Assembly (NCBI GenBank): GCA_963759875.1
Contig: CAVXBB010000005.1
Coordinates: 434,001 to 498,000, forward strand
Length of the DNA stretch: 64,000 nucleotides
Direction of reading: 5' to 3'
Origin: JAFAGX01 sp963759875
GTDB lineage: Bacteria; Acidobacteriota; Terriglobia; Terriglobales; Acidobacteriaceae
The position numbers were made by a program, and so were the translations under genes. Below the pieces are notes generated by a model. The model did not search any database. It was not told where the DNA came from and was given only the letters and a program-made list of their open reading frames with translations. This document shows, piece by piece, positions 37,553 to 44,506 of the stretch. Numbering within the stretch: the first letter of the stretch is position 1; each line of letters begins with the position of its first letter.

Positions 37553-38476
37553 TTATTTCGGAACCTGGCGGTCTGCCGGTTGCTTAATGCGAACCAAGCT
37601 CCATGGACGCTGCTTCAATGAATCTGTGAACTGATTCAGGTTATCGGTCGCCTGACGCAGATTTTCTACCGTGTCGTTAATCTTGTAGTCATTGGCTCGC
37701 ACAATGACTTGCATCGATTGCAGCAAGCCCTTGGCCTGTTCCAAGGCAGTCTGCAATTCCGCCAAGTCTTTTCTGATCGGATCACGTACGTCTGTAACTG
37801 TGCCGTTCACATTTTGGATAGTGTCGTCGGCATGCTGACTGACGCTAATCAGTTCGTTCGTGAGTCGGTCAATTTTCGGGCGCTCGTCTGCGATCAATCG
37901 GTCAACATTGTCCAGGATGACTTGTACTTTTTTCTGATTCGGTGGCCCCGTCATGCTGTCCAAGTTCGCGAGTAGATGGTTTACGTTGCCGCTGACGCCG
38001 TTCAGTTCTCCCTGCGCTTGGACGATCAGTTCATTGGCGCTGTCTGCCACAGTCGCGAGTTTCCCGGCGATGTCATCCAGGCTAGCCGATTCTTGTGACG
38101 CGATAGTTGAGCCTGGGGAAAGGCGCTCGGCATCGTTGCTGCCAGTCGTGATCGACAACGCAGCGTTGTTCATGACGCTGACAAAGCCTAGTTTGGCGAC
38201 CGATTTCTCATTCAGCGGAGTATCCTTTTTGACTTCCAAGAGAATCTCGATTCGGGTTGGGTCCGTAGCCCAGGGCCGCACTGCCGTTACTCTGCCCACA
38301 TTGATGCCGCCAAATAGTACGGACGCTCCGGGCTCAAGACCGCCGGCGTACCTCAGGTAAGTGTGATACGGCACGGTCCCGCCGCTGAATTGTGCGTTCA
38401 GCAGGTAGATCACCGTGAACGCGAGCACCGCGAAGCAGCTCAGGACAAATGCGCCGACTTTTGCTTCCGTACTCAT
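37553..38476 (-). CDS. mlaD: MlaD/MCE-domain periplasmic lipid-binding protein
   Basis: A 307-residue protein with one N-terminal transmembrane anchor (AFVLSCFAVLAFTVIYLL) and a single MCE domain at about 38-115. The domain has YLRYAGGLEPGASVLFGGINVGRVTAV in two blocks. A long C-terminal helical region follows, with LLANLDSMTGPPNQKKVQVIL and later heptad-like repeats, probably a needle or barrel across the periplasm. Its start overlaps the ATPase stop by ATGA. It forms the substrate channel above the MlaE-MlaF transporter for phospholipid movement between membranes. Confidence 0.9.
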   Translation of the reverse strand: MSTEAKVGAFVLSCFAVLAFTVIYLLNAQFSGGTVPYHTYLRYAGGLEPGASVLFGGINVGRVTAVRPWATDPTRIEILLEVKKDTPLNEKSVAKLGFVSVMNNAALSITTGSNDAERLSPGSTIASQESASLDDIAGKLATVADSANELIVQAQGELNGVSGNVNHLLANLDSMTGPPNQKKVQVILDNVDRLIADERPKIDRLTNELISVSQHADDTIQNVNGTVTDVRDPIRKDLAELQTALEQAKGLLQSMQVIVRANDYKINDTVENLRQATDNLNQFTDSLKQRPWSLVRIKQPADRQVPK

Positions 38477-39276
38477 GAATTTACCTCCTGGTTGTTCACG
38501 TATCGTTCGACATAGTTGGCAAGGGCTGGCGAATGCACCGGGTTATCGGGCACGCGGTCAAGGAATTGCCTCACGTGTCGATCCTGGCTTGCGCGTATCT
38601 CATCTTTTGTGCCGATGGCAAGGAATTTTCCATTGAAGAGCATCGCAATCCGGTCGGCGATCCGGAACGCGCTGGGCAGTTCATGGGTGATGACAAGCGC
38701 CGTGATCTGAAAAGTTTGTTTGAGAAAGAGGATGAGCTCATCCAGTTCGGCTGCCACAATCGGGTCAAGTCCTGCCGAGGGTTCATCCAGCACCAGGATC
38801 TCGGGATCCAGCGCCAGTGCTCGAGCCACGGCCGCACGCTTCTTCATGCCGCCCGAAAGTTCCTGCGGGTGCAGTTTGCCGAACTCGGCAAGGCCCACAA
38901 CCGCCAACTTCATCCAAACCATCAAGTCAATGACTGCTGGGGCCAGGGCGGTGTGCTCCCGCAAGTTGAGGGCAACATTGTCCTCAAGCGAAAGTGAATT
39001 GAACAAGGCTGCGCTTTGAAAGGCCACTCCAATGGACCGCCGGACCCTGTTCAAATCCACTTCTGAGCAGCGGGTTACATCTGTACCTTTGATCGAAACA
39101 CTGCCCGACTTCGGACGTTCAAGGCCAAGAATCTGGCGCATGAGGGTGCTTTTTCCGGAACCGCTGCCCCCCAGCAGAACCATGACCTCACCTGGCTCGA
39201 CCTCGAGGTTCACGCCATCCAGCACACGCCGGCCGTCGTATTCCACTACCAGATCCCGCACGGAGATTATGGGCAT
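38473..39276 (-). CDS. mlaF: Mla-type ABC transporter ATP-binding protein
   Basis: A 267-residue ATPase with Walker A GGSGSGKST near residue 36, ABC signature LSGGMKKRAAVARAL near 141 and Walker B EILVLDEPSAGLDP. The switch His lies in VITHELPSA. The C-terminal extension FLDRVPDNPV onward is typical of MlaF. The start codon abuts the MlaE stop with no gap, and its stop overlaps mlaD. It energises retrograde or anterograde glycerophospholipid transport at the inner membrane. Confidence 0.94.
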   Translation of the reverse strand: MPIISVRDLVVEYDGRRVLDGVNLEVEPGEVMVLLGGSGSGKSTLMRQILGLERPKSGSVSIKGTDVTRCSEVDLNRVRRSIGVAFQSAALFNSLSLEDNVALNLREHTALAPAVIDLMVWMKLAVVGLAEFGKLHPQELSGGMKKRAAVARALALDPEILVLDEPSAGLDPIVAAELDELILFLKQTFQITALVITHELPSAFRIADRIAMLFNGKFLAIGTKDEIRASQDRHVRQFLDRVPDNPVHSPALANYVERYVNNQEVNS

Positions 39277-40080
39277 TTACGCTTTCCCCATGAAGTAAAA
39301 GATAGTAGTGAACACCGCATCGGCAACGATGACCAGGAATGTTGATCGCACCACCGCCATAGTTGTCGAGCGGCCTACTGCTTCCGGGCCGCCGCGAACA
39401 CGAAATCCTTCGAGGCATCCCACGTGAGCAATGATGGTAGCGAATGCCACGGCCTTGATCAGCCCGGCCAGCACATCTCGCAACTCAATGGAAGTGAGCA
39501 CCTCATGGAAATAAAGCACGAGACCAAGACGCGTGCTGAAGAACATAAACAAGCCGCCGGCAAGAACCCCAAAGAAGTTCGAGACGATGCTGAGACACGG
39601 AACGGCCACCAGTGCCGCCAGATACTTTGGCGCTAACACGAACTCCACCGGTTCAAACGCCATGACCTTCAGTGCATCGATCTCTTCCGTCACCTTCATC
39701 GTGCCGATCTCGGCCGCGAATGCAGATCCTGAGCGGCCGCTGACGGCGATCGCAGTCAGCAGCGGACCGAGTTCACGAGTAAAGCCGACCGCTACCAGAT
39801 CGATCACATAATGCAAAGCTCCGAACCGACGCAACTCGGATGCTCCTTGCATAGCCAAGATGAATCCGCTGCACACTGCCAAGAGCGCAACCATCGGCAG
39901 CGCGTCGACCCCGATCTCCAGCATTTGGTGAACGGCTGCACGCCACCGATGCCGGTTTCCGACAAAGGGCAAAGCCGTCCGGATCCCACGTAGGGTAGCC
40001 CACAACTGAATGTTCAAGCTACCGATGTAGTCGAGTTGCGTGATCGTCTCTCTGCCCGCGATTTCGAGAAGATTCGCCAT
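39277..40080 (-). CDS. mlaE: Mla-type ABC transporter permease
   Basis: A 267-residue inner-membrane permease with five or six hydrophobic segments. The MlaE signatures are VALLAVCSGFILAMQGASEL, FTRELGPLLTAIAVSGRSGSAFAAEIGTMKVTEEIDAL (in pieces) and the coupling-helix region after EIDALKVMAFEP. The start is ATG. It is the second gene of the operon, 31 bases downstream of the STAS protein. Confidence 0.94.
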   Translation of the reverse strand: MANLLEIAGRETITQLDYIGSLNIQLWATLRGIRTALPFVGNRHRWRAAVHQMLEIGVDALPMVALLAVCSGFILAMQGASELRRFGALHYVIDLVAVGFTRELGPLLTAIAVSGRSGSAFAAEIGTMKVTEEIDALKVMAFEPVEFVLAPKYLAALVAVPCLSIVSNFFGVLAGGLFMFFSTRLGLVLYFHEVLTSIELRDVLAGLIKAVAFATIIAHVGCLEGFRVRGGPEAVGRSTTMAVVRSTFLVIVADAVFTTIFYFMGKA

Positions 40081-40111
40081 TACAATCCCCCGCGCTCAGT
40101 TTGGCTCATGT

Positions 40112-40453
40112 TCAGACGCTCCCGTTAAAGAGGGGTAGAAGGCCCGTAAGTTCAAAGAACCGACGTTGCCGATCGTTCAAGCCACGCAAGGTCAGCTTCG
40201 TGTTGTGGGTTCGTGCCATCCTTAGTGCTTCAATTAATGTGGCTACGCCGGAACTATCGAAGTGGGTAACTGCTGAAAGATCGATGCTCACTTTCTTCCG
40301 AGTCGAATCCTGCAGAAGCGTGAGAAGCCGCTCGCGAAGAGCTGGAGAGGAGTCCATATCAATGGCGCCAGACAAGAACACCAGAGGCTGTTCTTCAGCG
40401 ACAACAATCTTGATTGTCGGCTTCGCAGCGATTTCACTATCTTCAGTCAGCAT
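40112..40453 (-). CDS. STAS-domain protein (MlaB-like)
   Basis: About 113 residues from the ATG at 40453, preceded by GGAAAGGA; the open frame continues to 40549 but the extra part is unlike STAS proteins. STAS features are LVFLSGAIDMDSSPALRERL and VSIDLSAVTHFDSSGVATLIEAL, with the conserved Ser of the DSSG motif. As first gene of the mla operon it probably binds the ATPase as MlaB does in E. coli, although anti-anti-sigma function cannot be excluded. A sigma-54-type promoter lies about 65 bases upstream. Confidence 0.88.
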   Translation of the reverse strand: MLTEDSEIAAKPTIKIVVAEEQPLVFLSGAIDMDSSPALRERLLTLLQDSTRKKVSIDLSAVTHFDSSGVATLIEALRMARTHNTKLTLRGLNDRQRRFFELTGLLPLFNGSV

Positions 40454-40517
40454 TGGAATGCATCCTTTCCAGCACAATGCGGCCCAGGCTTGATAGGCCG
40501 CCCCTATTTCTCGATTC

Positions 40518-40532
40518 GCAATCGGATGGCCA
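40518..40532 (-). promoter_or_regulatory. Sigma-54 promoter candidate for the mla operon
   Basis: Minus strand TGGCCATCCGATTGC: GG and GC are 12 bases apart, -12 TTGC is perfect and -24 TGGCC has one mismatch. The predicted start is near 40505, giving a leader of about 50 bases to the STAS gene. Confidence 0.5.
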
Positions 40533-40539
40533 CCAAGCA

Positions 40540-40557
40540 GCACTCGCAAGCGAGTGC
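40540..40557. promoter_or_regulatory. Perfect palindrome next to the mla promoter
   Basis: GCACTCGCAAGCGAGTGC, two 8-base arms around AA, 8 bases upstream of the -24 element. It is likely an operator or activator site; it has no T run that would make it a terminator. Confidence 0.45.
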
Positions 40558-40622
40558 AAAATCAGCGGCTTTTCAGCGGATGGTTCGCGTAGAGTGGCAG
40601 CACGTGGACACGTCACAACGCA

Positions 40623-40640
40623 CTGCCCGAATGCGGGCAG
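40623..40640. promoter_or_regulatory. Second inverted repeat upstream of the mla promoter
   Basis: CTGCCCGAATGCGGGCAG, 7-base arms with a 4-base loop, about 90 bases upstream of the -24 box, a usual distance for a sigma-54 enhancer site. Confidence 0.4.
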
Positions 40641-40826
40641 CGCGTACCGATTCGGCTCGACTGGAACCGATCAGCTAGATGTGGCAGTGATCCGCGTATA
40701 GGGTGTATGTGTGTTAGCCAAGGATCGACCCTTACTGCTGTTACAGAGGCTCGTTATGCAGCCCAGAGTCCCCTTTATCATCCGGTCATGCTGACCTGTT
40801 AACAACAATCGGCCGTCGTGCGGCTT

Positions 40827-41438
40827 TCACCAGTTTGCTCCCGGATTGTAGGGCTTTTCGGGAGCAAACTCGCCGCGAACCGCACGTTCGTGCAATTCCC
40901 AAGGCGACACGCCGGCTTCGCGGGCCGCGACCATCTTTTCGGGATCCACGTGCGCCATCATCATTCCGCGTGAGACCCTCAGGTGCTCTGTCGCGGTCCA
41001 CGCATCGCTGTAGTTGCTGGCGTTAATCTCTACCCTGTTCTGGTCGGGGTCTTTATAATAGAGCGATATTCCCACGCCGTGATCGGCGGTCCACAGCGGC
41101 AGTATTCCCAGGCTCTTCAGCCGAACATACGTACCCAGCAGATCGTCCAGGGTGGCGCAGCTAAAAGCCACGTGCTGCAGTCCGGTGTGGCGGCGTCTAT
41201 CGGGGTCGACCGTGGCCTCGGGAACTTCAAAAAACACAATACGGTGGTCCAGTTCATCATTGCTTAGAAATCCGAAGGCAGAAAACGGTGGCCGCTGTCC
41301 TGCTCTTGCTGGCACTTCTGCACGATGGTTGATCGTCATGCCGAGTACCTTTCGATACCAGTCAATCATGGCATTCAGGTTTGCGGTGGTAAGGCCATAG
41401 TGCTGCAGTTTGGGATGGACGGTGATCTCGGTGTTCAT
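40827..41438 (-). CDS. VOC-family (extradiol dioxygenase-like) protein
   Basis: A 203-residue vicinal-oxygen-chelate protein resembling single-module catechol 2,3-dioxygenases. Likely metal ligands are H13 (LQHYGLTT), H89 (GLQHVAFS) and E137 (NRVEINA). The C-terminal 50 residues (VDPEKMVAAREAGVSPWELHERA) are an extension seen in biphenyl-type VOC proteins. The start is ATG with a strong AAAAGGAG site. It is divergent from a MarR regulator whose operators lie between them, so it is probably induced by an aromatic compound. The substrate is unknown. Confidence 0.85.
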   Translation of the reverse strand: MNTEITVHPKLQHYGLTTANLNAMIDWYRKVLGMTINHRAEVPARAGQRPPFSAFGFLSNDELDHRIVFFEVPEATVDPDRRRHTGLQHVAFSCATLDDLLGTYVRLKSLGILPLWTADHGVGISLYYKDPDQNRVEINASNYSDAWTATEHLRVSRGMMMAHVDPEKMVAAREAGVSPWELHERAVRGEFAPEKPYNPGANW

Positions 41439-41463
41439 GGTGTGCTCCTTTTGAGTTATAATA

Positions 41464-41477
41464 GTTAGGTTCCGAAC
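41464..41477. promoter_or_regulatory. MarR operator, site 1
   Basis: GTTAGGTTCCGAAC, an imperfect palindrome (one mismatch) with the same arms as site 2. Its centre is 22 bases (two helical turns) from that of site 2. It lies in the divergent promoter region about 30 bases upstream of the VOC gene start. Confidence 0.65.
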
Positions 41478-41484
41478 AAATAGA

Positions 41485-41500
41485 TGTTAGGAGCCTAACA
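41485..41500. promoter_or_regulatory. MarR operator, site 2
   Basis: TGTTAGGAGCCTAACA, with arms TGTTAGG and CCTAACA perfectly complementary around AG. With site 1 it forms a two-dimer array between the VOC and MarR genes. Confidence 0.7.
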
Positions 41501-41597
41501 AGGTTTCATATTCTTTTTGACCTGCCGGGGTGTCATGTTGGCCCATGAGCAATCTATCGATCTCTCAAGGGCATAGCCGCGAACCTCGGGCCGGAGA

Positions 41598-42143
41598 ATG
41601 AGGATGAAAATTCCAGACACGAGCGGGCGTACTCCCGGACCGCCGCCCGAGGTTCTAAAGAAAATTCGCCAAGGCTTCTCGAACCGAGATGTGCAGGGGC
41701 TAACAGCCGTGTTCACGCTGCGGGCGACGGCGCAACATGTTGACAACGCTATCAGTGAGTGGATGGCTGGTCCCGTGGGATCAGCCGCACGTTATCAGAT
41801 ACTTATGGCACTCTGGGCCAGTGAAGGAAAGGGCATCTCGCATAAGTACATCGTAGCGTCCATGGGCGTGACCCGCGCAACTGTGTCGGGCCTGATGTCA
41901 GCTCTTGAGCGAGATGGTTTGGTGAAGTCGCGCGTAGACGCGCTGGATCGCCGTAAGCAGATTGCCCGACTTACACAAAAAGGCGAGGCAATAATCAAAA
42001 AGCAACACTCGCTGAATGTATCTAGGTTTGATGCGGTTTTCGCCTCGTTTACCAAGGAGGAGTTGACGATCCTGGCGGAACTCCTGCACCGTTTGGAAGA
42101 GGCCTTCGCCAATCCCACCGAAGGATCTTCACAGCTTCCCTGA
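41598..42143 (+). CDS. MarR-family transcriptional regulator
   Basis: A 181-residue winged-helix repressor. The DNA-binding part reads ISHKYIVASMGVTRATVSGLMSALERDGLVKS then a wing with DALDRRKQIARLTQKGEA (blocks at about 95-140). Helices at both ends form the dimer interface. The start is ATG; a second Met two codons later is possible. It is divergent from the VOC dioxygenase and expected to repress it, and itself, through the paired palindromes. Confidence 0.9.
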   Translation: MRMKIPDTSGRTPGPPPEVLKKIRQGFSNRDVQGLTAVFTLRATAQHVDNAISEWMAGPVGSAARYQILMALWASEGKGISHKYIVASMGVTRATVSGLMSALERDGLVKSRVDALDRRKQIARLTQKGEAIIKKQHSLNVSRFDAVFASFTKEELTILAELLHRLEEAFANPTEGSSQLP

Positions 42144-42253
42144 GGGCAAGTGCCGTAACATTATTTATTACGCTCAACACCGCAATCCCATACTGTCTGG
42201 GTCTGGTACGTGGAGCCTTGCTGACGTTGTCTGCAACGCCGAGTTCAAACCTC

Positions 42254-42664
42254 TTACACTTTATAATGGGTGCGGCACGCCGGGAATAACTCGCACAGTG
42301 TCCGCGCGATGAGGAGTTCCTCATCAGTTGGGATACAGTATGCGAGCAACTTCGTGCCTTCAGTGGATATCGTGCCTTCGCGACAGACCGTCTCCTGATT
42401 CTTCGCCTCGTCAACCCAAAGTCTTGCCCCACTCCATCCCCGTACAACTTCTCTCGCGAAGGTCCGGCGAATTTCTCCTATGCCTCCCGTGAAAACAACC
42501 GCGTCAGCTCCGCCCATTGCAGCTAGGTTTCGCCAATGTATTTTCGCGCCCTGCAACAGAAGATCTCGATGGCGAGGCGGATCCGAGAATCGTCATGCTC
42601 ATTTAACTCAGCCAGCAATTCGCGCATGTCATTCGTGAGCCCGGAAATGCCGGGCAAGCCGGAT
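42254..42664 (-). pseudogene. ackA: Acetate kinase, 3' fragment with a frameshift
   Basis: Only the C-terminal third of acetate kinase remains: ESGLPGISGLTNDMRELL, then IEIFCCRARKYIGE. A frameshift near 42538 follows, then LAAMGGADAVVFTGGIGE and the end CIPTDEELLIARTL. The ATP-binding and catalytic N-terminal two thirds are missing. Homology begins exactly at the stop codon of the upstream secreted-protein gene (42666), so a deletion or recombination joined the two. It cannot encode an active kinase. It is relevant because phosphoketolase at 34-36 kb makes acetyl-phosphate, the substrate of this enzyme. Confidence 0.85.
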
Positions 42665-42665
42665 T

Positions 42666-43832
42666 CTATTGTGCGTGCTGAAGCCGAAAGGTGGGAACTC
42701 TATCCGAGTTTGTCGTATCAACCGAGACAACGCGAACATCGCCGTTGGTGTCGCGCATTTGAATGGTGTAGGTGGCCTGCTCTCCCGCAGGTCCTGGGCG
42801 CACGCTGTCGTTGATCAAAACCGACACGCGCGGACCCGAGTCGGGATCGCCCGGATTAGGCTGCTCCACTTGTGTTTCAGTGGTTTGCTCACCAGTTGGA
42901 CTGTTGCGGCGGGTAGTGGTTGTGCGCTCAACCAGGTGCGGGGTACCGTCCTCAGTCACCCCGGGGACATCGACAGAATAGGTCTCCACAGTGTTGCGCT
43001 TTTCTCCGGACGCGCTTTCGGACTCCGAGCTTACAGCGCGAGAGACCTCTCGCAGCTTGTTCTCCGCATCGAGGCGCGAGACCCGCTCGTCAACCCTGCG
43101 GTTCTCGCCCTCTTGTGTAACAGAAGTCTGCCGCAATTCACTCAGCTGCCAGTTTCCATTGCCATCGAGAAGCAGCGTGCTTTTTTCAGATTTACCCGAC
43201 TCGTTGATGCCTAGACTGCGAAGTTCGTCGGTTTTCATCACCGCACCCAAGCCGCCATTGATGCTTGCGATCATCGCCGTATTCTGCGTTTCCTCCAAAT
43301 CCTTACCGATCCTCTTCGTCTCTACGATTTCGCGCTGAACGGCCTGAAGCTTACCATTCACATCTGGATTGCTGGTAATGCGTACGATCGCCGAGTCGCC
43401 GCTGGGTTGCGTGTGTTTCTCCTCTTCTGTTACTTGCACGAGCGTCTTGGCCCCATTAGCATCGCGACCAAACGTGCGGGTTATCGTTCGCACCGTACTA
43501 GCGTCAACCTGCAGTGTTTCCCTTTCGATCTCCTGGTAGGGCACCAGATATCCGTCAAGGCCGCGGATTTGGATCGCTTGCGTGTCGACTGTCCGATTGT
43601 CATTGTGACTGTGGCTTGCGGTGATCCGCGTGGGATTTACATTGTCGCGGTTCAAATCGGTTGTCGCTGTCCAGGGCTTGTTCACGTCGTCTGTTGTTCG
43701 CAGGGCGGAGGTCTGGGCTACAAGCTTCACACCAGAACAAAAATATGTCGCAATTGCCAGAAGCAGCACGTGCCCTAGGCGCCTAACGATTGAAGCACCA
43801 GAATGATGACCGGCCTGGGATTCGCTTAGCAT
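42666..43832 (-). CDS. Secreted protein of unknown function under a sigma-54 promoter
   Basis: About 388 residues from the ATG at 43832, chosen because the -12 box at 43859 would start transcription near 43847; the frame is open to 43895. The signal peptide is VLLLAIATYFCSGVKLVAQ. The mature protein is hydrophilic and rich in Thr, Glu, Arg and Ser. It has weak internal repeats of beta-strand pairs (DASTVRTITRTFGRDANGAK, LDGNGNWQLSELRQTSV, then RTTTTRRNSPTGEQTTETQVEQ). This resembles repeated two-strand units each around 50 residues. No family was recognised. It may be a surface or periplasmic protein. Its stop abuts the acetate kinase remnant. Confidence 0.7.
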   Translation of the reverse strand: MLSESQAGHHSGASIVRRLGHVLLLAIATYFCSGVKLVAQTSALRTTDDVNKPWTATTDLNRDNVNPTRITASHSHNDNRTVDTQAIQIRGLDGYLVPYQEIERETLQVDASTVRTITRTFGRDANGAKTLVQVTEEEKHTQPSGDSAIVRITSNPDVNGKLQAVQREIVETKRIGKDLEETQNTAMIASINGGLGAVMKTDELRSLGINESGKSEKSTLLLDGNGNWQLSELRQTSVTQEGENRRVDERVSRLDAENKLREVSRAVSSESESASGEKRNTVETYSVDVPGVTEDGTPHLVERTTTTRRNSPTGEQTTETQVEQPNPGDPDSGPRVSVLINDSVRPGPAGEQATYTIQMRDTNGDVRVVSVDTTNSDRVPTFRLQHAQ

Positions 43833-43858
43833 CGAACGGCTTTCCAGGTACATACATC

Positions 43859-43873
43859 GCAAGCTGGACGCCA
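43859..43873 (-). promoter_or_regulatory. Sigma-54 promoter candidate for the secreted protein
   Basis: Minus strand TGGCGTCCAGCTTGC, preceded by TT: GG and GC are 12 bases apart, -12 is TTGC and -24 is TTGGCG. The predicted start lies about 15 bases before the ATG at 43832. Confidence 0.5.
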
Positions 43874-43912
43874 AAACCAAAATTCTGCAAATCACTCGGG
43901 AGCAAGGAGATA

Positions 43913-43942
43913 ACCGGACACTTTCTTCCGCAGTGTGCCGGT
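43913..43942. promoter_or_regulatory. Inverted repeat between divergent sigma-54 promoters
   Basis: Arms ACCGGACACT and AGTGTGCCGGT pair with one bulge, 9-base spacer. It lies 40-70 bases upstream of the 43859 promoter and about 170-200 bases upstream of the 44110 promoter, so it could be a shared enhancer. Confidence 0.4.
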
Positions 43943-44109
43943 ATTCGGGCAGTTGGCCCTATTCGTCACGCACGGCGCCACTACTTCACGCTTCATATCC
44001 GCGATAAAGCAGTTTTGACCACATGCGAACAATGACCTTCGCGTGGGCAATCATTTGATACAAGCTCTGCGATTCTGCGAGCGCCATCAGCGAGATAGCA
44101 GAAGCAAGT

Positions 44110-44126
44110 TTGGCACGAAATGTGCG
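44110..44126 (+). promoter_or_regulatory. Sigma-54 promoter for the small STAS gene
   Basis: TTGGCACGAAATGTGCG: the -24 TTGGCACG is a perfect match, GG and GC are 12 bases apart, and -12 is GTGC. The predicted start near 44137 lies 40 bases before the GTG at 44177. Confidence 0.62.
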
Positions 44127-44176
44127 TTTGTTGATGTCATTGGGGTGAGGAGAATAAGGCGCTCGAGGAGAAAAGA

Positions 44177-44458
44177 GTGTTTCGCGCAGAAATTCGACAT
44201 CTCGCAAATGGTCCGATTTTTAGAATGGAAGGCAGGCTTGTCGGTGAATGGGCGAAGGAGGCACGGGCTCTTGTCACAAAGAACGGAGACCTGAAAGGAT
44301 TGGTGGTTGACCTCACGGATGTTTGCTATATCGACTCGCTAGGCGAGCAATTCCTCAGTTGGTTAGGTAGTCTAGGAGCGGAGTTTGTCGCTGAGAACAC
44401 ATATGCGATGGCCGTTGTTGAACGGCTTCAGTTGCCGCCCCTTCGAGGAGACGCCTGA
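44177..44458 (+). CDS. Small STAS-domain protein
   Basis: A 93-residue protein starting at GTG with GAGGAG upstream. It has the STAS fold pattern: IFRMEGRLVGEWAKEA, GLVVDLTDVCYIDSLGEQF (motif DSLG at the phosphorylation position) and a C-terminal helix. It lies convergent with EBP2 and behind a sigma-54 promoter. It could be an anti-anti-sigma factor or a partner-binding domain; no cognate anti-sigma kinase is in the window. Confidence 0.72.
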   Translation: MFRAEIRHLANGPIFRMEGRLVGEWAKEARALVTKNGDLKGLVVDLTDVCYIDSLGEQFLSWLGSLGAEFVAENTYAMAVVERLQLPPLRGDA

Positions 44459-44506
44459 ACAGTTCGGTAACGGCCCAATTCGTCCACGCTGTGACCGGTC
44501 CGTAAA

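Larger units (their letters stand above)
40454..40826. other. Regulatory intergenic region upstream of the mla operon
   Basis: 373 bases between the STAS gene start and the VOC gene stop. It holds the sigma-54 promoter candidate and two perfect inverted repeats listed separately. No convincing gene is seen. Confidence 0.6.
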
